Below, piece by piece: positions 36,603 to 45,464 of a DNA stretch of 64,000 nt. Positions within the stretch are counted from its first letter, which is position 1. Each line of letters begins with the position of its first letter. The notes under the pieces are model-generated. The model saw only the letters and a program-made list of their open reading frames with translations, was not told the origin of the DNA and made no database searches. Made by a program: the position numbers and the translations under genes. This DNA comes from Flavobacteriales bacterium UBA6057 (GTDB lineage Bacteria; Bacteroidota; Bacteroidia; Flavobacteriales_G; Salibacteraceae): the NCBI GenBank assembly GCA_002428995.1, contig DIYJ01000004.1, forward strand, positions 124,001-188,000. Direction: 5' to 3'.

Positions 36603-37916
36603 TTGAAAACACCGGAAAAAAATCCATTGGGATCGTTTATTCCTGATCGGGTTCAACGATCCGAATACCTGAGGAACATCCTGAAGCTAGGCTCTGGAAC
36701 GGCTCTTTCGGGGCTGATGCCGGTGTTGGCCTCTCCGGTACTGATGAAGCTCTATGAACCGGATCAATATGGTGTGTTGGCCCTCTTCATCAGCTCCTAT
36801 TTTATCCTCTCCGTCATTTCCACAGGTCGCTACGAGCACGCTATCGTTTTGCCTCGTAAAGATGACGATGCGAGGTATCTGATGCTGGCCTCCATTTCCT
36901 TATCCTTTCTGGTTTGCCTTTTCTCGGCCATCGTATTGTTTTTTGGCCACGGCCTGATCGAAACGCTGTTCCAAATCGAGGAACTGGGAGTACTGATCTA
37001 CCTGATTCCGATCACTGCATTTCTATTCGCTACAGGGCAGAATTTCTTCTATTACGCAAATCGCTACAAGCGCTATGGCTTGATGGCCAAGGCTAAGCTC
37101 ACCAACAATGGGATGCAGGTTGGGAGCCAAATATTGTTCGGTTTTGTGCCCATCGTATTTAATGGCTTGGTGGTAGGGCAGCTGTTGGGGCGGTTTGCCG
37201 GCTTGCTCAATTACATCGGTGTTTTGAGGACTTCGTTCGATGCTCAGTTCAAGTTTAGCCTAGCCAGAATGCGAGCTATTGCCATAGAGTACATTCACTT
37301 TCCCAAGCATCTGTCGTTGTCTTATGGAATCGCTGCGTTCTACCAGCAGCTTCCTATATTTTTCGTTTCGGGGTTTTATTCTCCGAGCACGGCTGGAAAC
37401 CTTGCGATCGCGATTCAATTGGTGGCTGTTCCAAATGGCTTGATCGCCAATGCTATTGGTGATGTGTTCAGGCAGCGTGCTGTTGAGGACTATCACAAGA
37501 CCGGATCTTTCAGGACTGTACTGCTCAAAACTTTGAAAGGAACAGCTCTCGCTGGAATCGTTCCGTTTGCTCTGATCATCTGGCTAGCTCCGATTGTTCT
37601 GGAATGGTATGATGCCGCTTGGGCGGATGCAGGAGTTTACGCAGCTATTTTGGCGGTGGCTTTGTTCTTTTCTTTTGTCGTCACACCCATTGACAAGGCG
37701 CTGATCGTTGTTGAAAAGACCAATTGGTTGCTCTATTGGCATGCTGGTTTTTTTGCAGGCCATTTGCTGGCCATCGCATTTGCCGTTTTCTCGGAGCTGA
37801 GCACTGAAATATACCTTGCTTTGCTTGTTGGGGTGCGCATTGCTGCTTATTTGGCCATGGCGATCCTCAGCTACTATGTCAGCGGAAAGAATCAGGTTTC
37901 AAAGCCCTCAGTTTAG
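36603..37916 (+). CDS. Oligosaccharide flippase (Wzx-like), first copy
   Basis: A 437-residue inner-membrane protein with about 12 hydrophobic segments, of the MOP-family Wzx type: it would flip lipid-linked oligosaccharide from the cytoplasmic to the periplasmic face. An amphipathic N-terminus (YLRNILKLGSGTALSGLMPV) and RYEHAIVLPRKDDDARYLML after the second helix are typical of Bacteroidota Wzx. The TTG start at 36603 is the only good opening before the first helix. A second, different flippase lies at 42171. Confidence 0.87.
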   Translation: MKTPEKNPLGSFIPDRVQRSEYLRNILKLGSGTALSGLMPVLASPVLMKLYEPDQYGVLALFISSYFILSVISTGRYEHAIVLPRKDDDARYLMLASISLSFLVCLFSAIVLFFGHGLIETLFQIEELGVLIYLIPITAFLFATGQNFFYYANRYKRYGLMAKAKLTNNGMQVGSQILFGFVPIVFNGLVVGQLLGRFAGLLNYIGVLRTSFDAQFKFSLARMRAIAIEYIHFPKHLSLSYGIAAFYQQLPIFFVSGFYSPSTAGNLAIAIQLVAVPNGLIANAIGDVFRQRAVEDYHKTGSFRTVLLKTLKGTALAGIVPFALIIWLAPIVLEWYDAAWADAGVYAAILAVALFFSFVVTPIDKALIVVEKTNWLLYWHAGFFAGHLLAIAFAVFSELSTEIYLALLVGVRIAAYLAMAILSYYVSGKNQVSKPSV

Positions 37917-38024
37917 CTTGCTCAGGCTGTTCAATTCGGTGTTCAATACATTTTAGATGGAGGGTGAAAAGACGACTGAATTAGGTGTAATCTTGAAGTT
38001 GCTTACCAAACCAATTTTAGGCAT

Positions 38025-40061
38025 ATGTGCGGGATATTTGGAGTTGTAGCTCACGAGAAAAGTGGGCTGGAGTCCGGATCATATGATCAATTGATCAAAA
38101 AGCTGTTTCACCTCTCGGAAACGCGGGGAAAAGAGTCGGCTGGAGTGGGATATCTCGTGCATGGGAATGAAGCCGCCTGGATGTGTAAGGAGAATGTTCC
38201 CGCTACCAAATTCATCAAGTCTAAACCCTACCTCGACTCTCAGAAACGTCTGAAGTCAGAAGCCTTTGAAGGCGGCAGGGCGAAGCGCTCGTTTGCGGTA
38301 ATGGCGCATTCACGCTTGGTGACCAACGGAGCAGGAGAGGTTCATCAGAACAACCAGCCCGTAGAAAAGTACGCCTCCATGCTTACGCACAATGGTATCA
38401 TGACCAATTGTGATTTGGTGTGGGAAAGGGAAGAGTTTGAAGCGAATAAGCGCTCTGATTTGGATACCGAGGCCCTGTTGGAAGTGCTTAACTATCATCT
38501 CGAAGGAAAAGACGAGTTGGGAGCTTCCCTCACATCCACTTATGATGAGCTTGAAGGAGCCGCGAGCATTGCCTATGCTTCTCCAAGGTCCGATGTTTTC
38601 TTTCTGTCAACCAATTCCGGATCGCTCTACTACGCTCTCGGCAATGAGGGACGACTGTTGATCTACGCATCTGAGGAATTCATATTAAAAACGCTTCTCA
38701 AAGAGATTGGTCTGAAAGGGCTGGGCGAAGAGGAAGTGAAATGGCTGAAGCCCGGAACTCACCTGGCTGTCAATCTGGATTCTTTCAAGATCGATCTACT
38801 GGGGCAAGAGTCCAGCGCCAATGTTCCTCTCAAGCTCAGAAAAGAAGGAAAGGTTGAAGATGTTTCGGTGGTGCGTGATGAGCAAAAGGTTCAGGCTCCA
38901 GGCTTGAACATTGGCGAAGAGGGCCGTCAGCGTGCGCTGCTTGAATATGACCTGGACTCAGTGAAGCAACTGAACCGTTGCAGCAAAACCATCCTGCCGG
39001 AGAACTTCCCGTTCATCACCTTCGATGAGCAAGGGGTGAGCAACTACGCGAACAATTACAAGAAGATTTATACGCACGACCGTGAGCAGGAGTTCATGGA
39101 CATCCTGGATCGGTACCGCAGGTCTGACGGGAAGCCTGATTGCATTGTACCCTTCAGCGGTGGGCGGGATAGCTCCTATGGTTTGCACCTGTTGAAGACC
39201 AAGTATGGCATGAACCCGATCACCTTTACCTACGACTGGGGAATGGTGACGGATTTGGCTCGAAGAAACATTGCCCGGATGTGCGGAAAGCTTGGAGTTG
39301 AGAACATCCTCGTTTCAGCAGACCTCAAGAAAAAGCGACAGTATATCCATCAGAACGTAAGCGCGTGGCTGAAGAATCCTGATCTGGGGATGATTCCCCT
39401 GTTCATGGCCGGTGACAAGCAGTTCTTCAAGATCCTCAACCAAATCAAACGGCAAACGGGACTCGATCTCAACCTGTGGTTTGGAAATCGACTAGAGTCT
39501 ACACACTTTAAGTCCGGTTTTGCCGGCATTCCTCCCGAGTTTGACAAAGAGCGGATCTATTCTTTGAGTCTCATGAGCAAGTTCAAGATGCCCATGTATT
39601 ATCTCAAGAATTTCATGCGAACTCCGTCCTATTTCAACAGTTCCATGATGGATACGATGGAGGCTTACATGTCTTATTATTTCGAGCCTCGCAGCGATTA
39701 TTATTTGCCTTACGATTACATCCGCTGGAACGAGCAGGAAATTGATGATGTGCTCATCAAGGAATACAATTGGGAGATTTCGGCCGATACAGACTCTACC
39801 TGGCGCATTGGTGACGGTACCGCTGCCTTCTACAACTATGTGTACTTCACCGTAGTTGGTTTCACCGAAAACGACACCTTCAGAAGCAATCAGATCATGG
39901 AAAACATGATCACCCGCGATGAGGCTCTGGCCCTGGCAAATCACAACAATCAGCCGAGGTATGAATCCATCCGCTGGTACCTCGAAACCATAGGGTTGGA
40001 CTTCGAAACCACTATTAAAACCATCAACAGGATACCTAAGAAGTATCCGGTGATCCACTAG
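38025..40061 (+). CDS. Glutaminase-sugar amidotransferase fusion (class II GATase + WbpG/PseA-like)
   Basis: A 678-residue two-domain enzyme. Residues 1-260 are an N-terminal-nucleophile class II glutaminase (MCGIFGVV with Cys2, AHSRLVTNG, LTHNGIMTN) like GlmS and AsnB. Residues about 315-600 resemble the N-acetyl-sugar amidotransferases WbpG/PseA: ILPENFPFITFDEQGVSNYA, then the ATP pyrophosphatase loop PFSGGRDSSYG (376-386). Canonical WbpG-type proteins have two Cys pairs around the FDE-GV motif; here only Cys319 remains. WbpG normally takes ammonia from a separate HisH-like glutaminase, so the fusion would make it self-sufficient. The likely product is an amidated or amidinated sugar in the polysaccharide. 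Confidence 0.8.
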   Translation: MCGIFGVVAHEKSGLESGSYDQLIKKLFHLSETRGKESAGVGYLVHGNEAAWMCKENVPATKFIKSKPYLDSQKRLKSEAFEGGRAKRSFAVMAHSRLVTNGAGEVHQNNQPVEKYASMLTHNGIMTNCDLVWEREEFEANKRSDLDTEALLEVLNYHLEGKDELGASLTSTYDELEGAASIAYASPRSDVFFLSTNSGSLYYALGNEGRLLIYASEEFILKTLLKEIGLKGLGEEEVKWLKPGTHLAVNLDSFKIDLLGQESSANVPLKLRKEGKVEDVSVVRDEQKVQAPGLNIGEEGRQRALLEYDLDSVKQLNRCSKTILPENFPFITFDEQGVSNYANNYKKIYTHDREQEFMDILDRYRRSDGKPDCIVPFSGGRDSSYGLHLLKTKYGMNPITFTYDWGMVTDLARRNIARMCGKLGVENILVSADLKKKRQYIHQNVSAWLKNPDLGMIPLFMAGDKQFFKILNQIKRQTGLDLNLWFGNRLESTHFKSGFAGIPPEFDKERIYSLSLMSKFKMPMYYLKNFMRTPSYFNSSMMDTMEAYMSYYFEPRSDYYLPYDYIRWNEQEIDDVLIKEYNWEISADTDSTWRIGDGTAAFYNYVYFTVVGFTENDTFRSNQIMENMITRDEALALANHNNQPRYESIRWYLETIGLDFETTIKTINRIPKKYPVIH

Positions 40062-40064
40062 GCC

Positions 40065-41195
40065 ATGCTGCTGTTGGTATTGTCTATTGGTGTGGTGATT
40101 GCGAGTTTTTTATTGAGCTCGTACATCTGCTATACGCTCATCAAGCTGGGTTTTGGCGATTCCATGCCGTCTACTGAACAGGTGATTCTCAGCGCTGGCT
40201 TTGGGCCCACTGTGGTGGTCACAATGTGTTACTATTTGCTCCTGTTTTCACCTTTCGATAGTGCCCTGGCCTACGTGATCACGGTGCTCACCATTTTATC
40301 GGGACTTGCTCTCTGGCTCTTCGTTCGATTTCGCGCAGATTTCCTGACTCATGCTTTGGCTCCCTTTTCCATTTGGACCACACCCGATTTTGAACTGACA
40401 CCACAAATCCCCTTCCTCAATGGTTTTAACCTGAAATGGGGAGGCCGGCATATCGATGCTTTCAAGGTGCTTGTCCTGTTCATCTTCATTTACATTGTCA
40501 TTTATTGGCTTGAGTTTGTCGCCAACAAGCCGCTGACAGGTCATGATGTGCTCGAGTACGCACTTCTGGCTAACACCTTTGTGGACTGGCTGGACATAGA
40601 TTACGAGGTTCACATCGTAAATGAGCAAACAGGGTTTTACTTCCTCGGACTTCATGGGTACGGTTTCCCATTGCTCGGCTTCTGGGAAAAGGCTGTCAAC
40701 AGTGTGTTTGAAGTTAGAGGAGATTATTTTTTCAGGGCTGCCACCGGCTACTATTCCTTCCTCACTGTGATGATGGTTTATTACTTCCTGAAGCGACAGT
40801 TCAATCTCAAGGTAGCAATGGTTTCTCTGGCCATGCTTTTCTCTTCCTACGCCTTTTACCTCATGGTGAGGGAGTATCATATTGATGCGCTCAGGATGTT
40901 TACACTGCTTGGTTCGTGGCTGCTGTTGTTCTACGCCTGGAAGAGCCAAAACAGATACACGATGTGGATTCTCGGGGCTGCTCTTGGCATCTGCTCTTTT
41001 GTGCATTCCATCAATTTTATGATCTCCTGCTTTGTTTTTCTCGCGCTGGTGTTGTTTCTCGAAGGCACAATGAGCGAGCGCTTGAAGAAATTGGCAGGAT
41101 GTGCCCTTACATTCATCTTATTCGGAGCTATCCACTATTTGCTTGACCTTGCCATAGGTTCAGGATGGATCCTCAAAGACTTTCTGGGAAGATGA
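40065..41195 (+). CDS. Polytopic membrane protein, N-terminal half of a GT-C-like glycosyltransferase
   Basis: A 376-residue protein with about ten hydrophobic helices. The loop after the fourth helix has GHDVLEYALLANTFVDWLD, an acidic first periplasmic loop like that of GT-C/PMT-type lipid-dependent glycosyltransferases. It ends soon after a membrane helix with no C-terminal soluble domain, whereas the next gene (41192) starts with a helix and has that domain. The two overlap by 4 bp (ATGA), so this may be a naturally split pair or one gene broken by a frameshift. It begins 3 bp after the amidotransferase gene. Confidence 0.65.
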   Translation: MLLLVLSIGVVIASFLLSSYICYTLIKLGFGDSMPSTEQVILSAGFGPTVVVTMCYYLLLFSPFDSALAYVITVLTILSGLALWLFVRFRADFLTHALAPFSIWTTPDFELTPQIPFLNGFNLKWGGRHIDAFKVLVLFIFIYIVIYWLEFVANKPLTGHDVLEYALLANTFVDWLDIDYEVHIVNEQTGFYFLGLHGYGFPLLGFWEKAVNSVFEVRGDYFFRAATGYYSFLTVMMVYYFLKRQFNLKVAMVSLAMLFSSYAFYLMVREYHIDALRMFTLLGSWLLLFYAWKSQNRYTMWILGAALGICSFVHSINFMISCFVFLALVLFLEGTMSERLKKLAGCALTFILFGAIHYLLDLAIGSGWILKDFLGR

Positions 41196-42184
41196 TGTCA
41201 CTGCCTAAGAATATCCGTTTCCTCATTGGAGGTGCCATCGCTGTTGTTCTGATTGTTTACAGTCTGATCCTTTTTTCTACGGATGAATCCGCTTCCATGT
41301 ATTTGAATGAGAGGGGCATCGACTCTTTGCCGAAGCTTGTGTTGAATGGTTTCCTTGGGCAGTTCTTCAAGTACAAGTATTTGGGAAACCTCGTTTGGGT
41401 GGCGTTTCCGTTTTTGTTGATTCACCTGGCAAAGCTGAAAGGCAAGTCATCTTCTATAAAGGCGTTCACGCTGATTTATGTCTTGAGCGTCCTGTTGATC
41501 GCGGTTCAGGGATACTACAATACACGCTATCAGCTTTCGCTTTTTCCCGTTACGATTTCGTTTTTGGTGGTTGCGTTGTTTGATTTCTTGAAGGAGCGGA
41601 ACATCAAGCCATCGGCCACGATCATCATCCTTGGTGTTGGGCTCATGACCGTGTTTAACTACACTGTGTTTGGAGTTGAGAAACTCCTGGAGAATCCTCC
41701 AGAGCAAACGTTTAAACCCAAGCCCGTGAGGCTTCCCAAAGCCCCTCAAATCAATTTGGGGAAACGCATTGGAGCATTGGCTGATACCCTGAACAACAAG
41801 CTTGACAGGACTTGGCCATTGCTGATCGAACACGATGGAATAGAAGGTGACAGAAGGCATATTTTCTACCAGATTGATAGCCTTCCGTTTGAGGAGAGAA
41901 TTCTCGTAAACAACCAGCCGCTGGTGCTCTACTATACCAACAAGCCAGGTGTCATGTACTGGTGTCGCAAGGATCTGTTGTCAACGCAGAGAGGCCGCTA
42001 TCCATTGCTGGAGTCGAGAGATAACCTCGAAGTCAGAAACTACCTGATCGATAGCCTGCAGTGCAAGTACATCTTTTCCACGCTTCACTACAATGAATAC
42101 AATCCGCGATTTGTTGAATTTTTAGCGGAGCAATGTGATACTGCACTCCAGGAAGGAGACTACGTACTCTATGAAATCCGTTGA
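41192..42184 (+). CDS. Membrane protein, C-terminal half of a GT-C-like glycosyltransferase
   Basis: A protein of 330 residues from the ATG at 41192 (ATGA overlap with the previous stop). About four helices lead to a soluble C-terminal domain of about 150 residues (ERILVNNQPLVLYYTNKPGV, DNLEVRNYLIDSLQCKYIFS) like the periplasmic C-terminal domain of PMT/ArnT-type enzymes. It has no acidic catalytic first loop of its own; that is in the upstream gene. The two products therefore probably act together, or were one protein. A longer reading from 41165 is possible. Confidence 0.6.
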   Translation: MMSLPKNIRFLIGGAIAVVLIVYSLILFSTDESASMYLNERGIDSLPKLVLNGFLGQFFKYKYLGNLVWVAFPFLLIHLAKLKGKSSSIKAFTLIYVLSVLLIAVQGYYNTRYQLSLFPVTISFLVVALFDFLKERNIKPSATIIILGVGLMTVFNYTVFGVEKLLENPPEQTFKPKPVRLPKAPQINLGKRIGALADTLNNKLDRTWPLLIEHDGIEGDRRHIFYQIDSLPFEERILVNNQPLVLYYTNKPGVMYWCRKDLLSTQRGRYPLLESRDNLEVRNYLIDSLQCKYIFSTLHYNEYNPRFVEFLAEQCDTALQEGDYVLYEIR

Positions 42185-43451
42185 TGAAGCACCTGCCCAG
42201 CGAAACGTAAAAGGAGATGTTCAATGGAACATGGCCAGCTTTGCGGTGATTGCTGGTATCGGGGTGTTGCTCAACGTGTTGATCCTGAAGTTCTTCTCTT
42301 CCAGCGCGTTGGGAGTATATGCTCAGGTGCATTCCATTCATTTAATCGCCAGCCAGTTTGCCACAGGTGGCTTCCATCTGTCTATCCAGAGCTATGCACC
42401 CCGCTATCACTATCACAGGCATCTTTCGGTAGTTCTGCGGAGCGCTATGCTCATCACCACACTACAGTCTTTGTTGGTGGTGATGGTGCTTTATTTGCTC
42501 AATGGAGTGATTGCCAACATCCTGGATAGCGAGCCTGTAGGGCGAGCGATGCTTCTTGTGCTTCCTGGCTTGTTTTTCTTCTCGCTCAACAAAGTGCTCT
42601 TTGGGTTCCTGAATGGTTTGAGATTCATGAAGGTGTTTGCCATCCTCAAAGCCCTCAGACTGGTATTTATGCTCAGCAGCTTGCTGGTATTGTACATGCT
42701 GGACATGCCCGGAGAGTACATCATCTCCATCATTTCAGTTACAGAAGTGCTGCTCTTCATCATTCTGATGCTCAGATTCTCCCGATACCTGATTGCCGGA
42801 GGATGGGGGCGAAACTTTAAATCATGGTTGGCGATCCACTGGCGCCACGGGAAGAAGGCGCTGGTCGGAAACATCATTTTAGATGTTAATGCATACGTGG
42901 ATGTGCTCATGCTGGGCTACTTCCTCAGCGATTCGCTGGTCGGTGTTTACAGTTTTGCTTCTACGCTTTCAGAAGGTGTACGGCAGGTCAATGAAGTCTT
43001 CAGGAATAACCTGAACCCGATCCTCACACAGGTTTACTTTTCACCCAGGCGCAAGATTCTGCAGCGCATCACAGGTCGCAGTGTTCGTGTGTTCTACAAA
43101 TTCCTTGTTGGTGCCTGCGTACTTTCTCTGATCGGGTTTCCCATCTTGCTCTGGATGTTCCAAATGGATGATCCCGGACACGAGATGTTCATCGTATTTA
43201 TCATCCTGGTCGCTGGTATAGCCCTCGCTTCAGGTTACTTGCCACTCAAGATGATCTTCAATCAAGTGGGAATGGCGAGCCAACAAACACGTCTTTTCCT
43301 CTGGCACTTTTTGGTGAACCTGGTTCTGAATGCGGTGCTGATTCCCTTCTTTGGAATTTACGGTGCAGCAGCAGCTACGTCTTTAGCCATGGTAGCGCAG
43401 GTTTTCATACTGAAGGGCATGGTCAAAAAGCATTTGTCCATCCATATCTAG
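42171..43451 (+). CDS. Oligosaccharide flippase (Wzx-like), second copy
   Basis: A 426-residue inner-membrane protein with about 12 helices, of the MOP/polysaccharide-export type. The opening KGDVQWNMASFAVIAGIGVL and the segment GYFLSDSLVGVYSFASTLSE support the call. The start at 42171 is set by a strong AGGAAGGAG element 10-20 bp upstream and by its 14-bp overlap with the preceding gene. It is clearly different in sequence from the flippase at 36603, so two lipid-linked glycans, or two stages of one, may be exported. Confidence 0.85.
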   Translation: MKSVDEAPAQRNVKGDVQWNMASFAVIAGIGVLLNVLILKFFSSSALGVYAQVHSIHLIASQFATGGFHLSIQSYAPRYHYHRHLSVVLRSAMLITTLQSLLVVMVLYLLNGVIANILDSEPVGRAMLLVLPGLFFFSLNKVLFGFLNGLRFMKVFAILKALRLVFMLSSLLVLYMLDMPGEYIISIISVTEVLLFIILMLRFSRYLIAGGWGRNFKSWLAIHWRHGKKALVGNIILDVNAYVDVLMLGYFLSDSLVGVYSFASTLSEGVRQVNEVFRNNLNPILTQVYFSPRRKILQRITGRSVRVFYKFLVGACVLSLIGFPILLWMFQMDDPGHEMFIVFIILVAGIALASGYLPLKMIFNQVGMASQQTRLFLWHFLVNLVLNAVLIPFFGIYGAAAATSLAMVAQVFILKGMVKKHLSIHI

Positions 43452-43513
43452 GCTTTAACAGTCGGGGGTTGAATAGAATCTCCCTTCATGCTTCAGAATC
43501 TGTAGAACCTCGC

Positions 43514-43521
43514 TAGCTTTG
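43514..43521 (+). promoter_or_regulatory. Candidate -7 promoter box inside the polysaccharide cluster
   Basis: TAGCTTTG matches TAnnTTTG fully and ends 18 bp before the ATG at 43540. No TTG is seen at the right distance. It would start a second transcript for the downstream half of the cluster. Confidence 0.4.
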
Positions 43522-43539
43522 CGCCTTACTTGGATTCTT

Positions 43540-44640
43540 ATGCTTAAAGGTAAAACGGTGGCCGTGGTGGTTCCTGCCTACAATGAGGAAACTCAAATAG
43601 GTATGGTGATAGAGTCGATGCCAGACTTTGTTGATCGCATTGTTATCGTCAATGATAAATCGCCAGATCGCACGGGAGAAGTGGTACAGGAGTACATTGA
43701 CAAGGACCCTGCTTCTTCACTGAATCTCGTTCCTTTTCCAAATCCCGTCACCCCGAATATTTACAACCACGCGGACCAGTACCTCGAGGAAATGAATAAA
43801 AAGGAGGTGCAATACTTTGTACCAGCCGAGGTAGCCAATAAAACCCCCGATTCTGATCGAATCATCCTGATCAATCACATCAAAAATGGTGGAGTCGGTG
43901 CCAGCATTGCTCAAGGCTACAAGTGGTGTAAAGACCACGACATCGATTGTACGGCCGTGATGGCTGGAGACGGGCAAATGGACCCCAATGAATTGGAGAG
44001 TATCTGTCTTCCAGTCATTGAAGAAGGCATTGATTACGTCAAGGGAAATCGCCTCCGTCACCCCAGTGCGAAGTATGTGATTCCTTCTACCCGCTTTCTG
44101 GGTAATTCCATCATGTCCATGCTGACAAAGATTGCATCAGGCTACTGGCGCATCAGCGATACTCAAACCGGGTATACTGCCATTTCCAATGCCGCGCTGA
44201 ATGCGATCAAACTCTACGATATATACCCCAGCTATGGCATGCCCAACGATATGTTGGTGAAGCTGAACATCAATCAGTGTTCGATTCGTGAGGTTGTCAT
44301 TAAGCCTGTGTATCAGGTTGGTGAGCAATCAAAAATGAAAGTAGGCAGGGTCATCTTCAAAGGTTCGTGGCTGCTGTTGCGCTTGTTTTTCAAGCGCATC
44401 TGGGTCAAGTATTTTGTGCGTGATTTCCACCCATTGTTCATGTTCTATGCGGCCTGGTTAGTGCTCGGATTGGCTTCTGTGCCCTTCGCGATCCGCATCT
44501 TGGAAACCATCTTCGTAGAAGGTGAGATCAGCAGTTATTCTCTGTTGTTGGGGTTTGTCTTCCTTGCCGTGGCATCGTTGCAATCCTTCATTTTTGCCAT
44601 GTGGATGGACATTCAGGATAATGAAAGGCTTAATCGCTAA
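43540..44640 (+). CDS. Family 2 glycosyltransferase (dolichyl-phosphate mannosyltransferase-like)
   Basis: A 366-residue GT-A enzyme. VAVVVPAYNEETQIGMVIES opens the fold, IVNDKSPDRTG and the metal-binding AGDGQMDP follow, and two membrane helices lie near the C-terminus (HPLFMFYAAWLVLGLASVPF and LLLGFVFLAVASLQ). An extra insert of about 40 residues separates the first and second conserved blocks. Such enzymes load a sugar onto a polyprenyl phosphate or a growing lipid-linked chain at the inner membrane. The start follows the -7 box; a TTG at 43519 lies within that box and is unlikely. Confidence 0.85.
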   Translation: MLKGKTVAVVVPAYNEETQIGMVIESMPDFVDRIVIVNDKSPDRTGEVVQEYIDKDPASSLNLVPFPNPVTPNIYNHADQYLEEMNKKEVQYFVPAEVANKTPDSDRIILINHIKNGGVGASIAQGYKWCKDHDIDCTAVMAGDGQMDPNELESICLPVIEEGIDYVKGNRLRHPSAKYVIPSTRFLGNSIMSMLTKIASGYWRISDTQTGYTAISNAALNAIKLYDIYPSYGMPNDMLVKLNINQCSIREVVIKPVYQVGEQSKMKVGRVIFKGSWLLLRLFFKRIWVKYFVRDFHPLFMFYAAWLVLGLASVPFAIRILETIFVEGEISSYSLLLGFVFLAVASLQSFIFAMWMDIQDNERLNR

Positions 44641-44681
44641 GGTTAAGTGTCATCGTATTGATTGGGAAAATAATCACGTGA

Positions 44682-45464
44682 ATGACGGACTACACTTTTA
44701 GCGCCTACAAAGCTTACCTGGAAGCCCTCAAGGGATTGGGGTTTCAATTCATCACCTTCCATGAGTTTTTCAAGAAGGAATTTGACAGCCAGCGTCCCTA
44801 TTGCCTGCTCCGTCACGATGTGGATAGAAAGGTGACGAATACCCTGAAAATGGCTCAGCTGGAGCATGAACTCGGTGTGAAGGCCACCTATTATTTCAGG
44901 ACCAAGAACCATGTGTTCAAGTCATCCATCATTCAAACCATTGAAGGTCAGGGACATGAGATTGGCTATCACTATGAGAACCTAAGCGATACCAAAGGAG
45001 ACATGAATCGTGCTCTGAAGGATTTTAAGGATCAACTCAGTCGCCTGAGGCAACACGCCACCGTTACCACCTGTGCCATGCACGGCCGACCGCTCGAACC
45101 CTATGACAATCGAGATCTGTGGAAGAGCAAGGAAAATCATGACATCCTGACCAACGACCTTCAATTGCTCGGGGAAGTATACCTGGACATTGACTACAAA
45201 GACATCCTTTTCATCACCGATTCCGGACGTAACTGGCATTCAGGAAGGCTTAATCTGAGAGACACGGTAGAATCGCAGGTGTCCAAAGATTTTGAAGATG
45301 GGTCGGAATTGCTGCGCTATTTTTCTGCCGATCCACATCCCAAGGTCGTATTCCAGATTCACCCGGAACGCTGGGCTTACAACAGTGTGGACTACGCTTA
45401 TCAATGGATGTTCGACATGGCCGTGAACATGGCGAAGAGGCTCGTAAAGCTTTTGAAAAAGTGA
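44682..45464 (+). CDS. Polysaccharide deacetylase-like (NodB-fold) protein
   Basis: A 260-residue protein with NodB-type motifs in order: RHDVD (metal-binding Asp pair, near residue 45), HEIGYHYEN (near 88) and MHGRPLEP (near 127). The pattern is that of the carbohydrate esterase 4 / DUF-type deacetylases that sit in polysaccharide clusters. It has no signal peptide, so it probably acts on a cytoplasmic lipid- or nucleotide-linked sugar. It overlaps the next gene by four bases (GTGA). Confidence 0.78.
   Translation: MTDYTFSAYKAYLEALKGLGFQFITFHEFFKKEFDSQRPYCLLRHDVDRKVTNTLKMAQLEHELGVKATYYFRTKNHVFKSSIIQTIEGQGHEIGYHYENLSDTKGDMNRALKDFKDQLSRLRQHATVTTCAMHGRPLEPYDNRDLWKSKENHDILTNDLQLLGEVYLDIDYKDILFITDSGRNWHSGRLNLRDTVESQVSKDFEDGSELLRYFSADPHPKVVFQIHPERWAYNSVDYAYQWMFDMAVNMAKRLVKLLKK

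Noticed and set aside
40065..42184. Calling the GT-C-like pair a pseudogene
   Set aside because: Both halves keep long intact frames and meet at an ATGA overlap typical of coupled genes in this cluster, so a working two-gene form is at least as likely.
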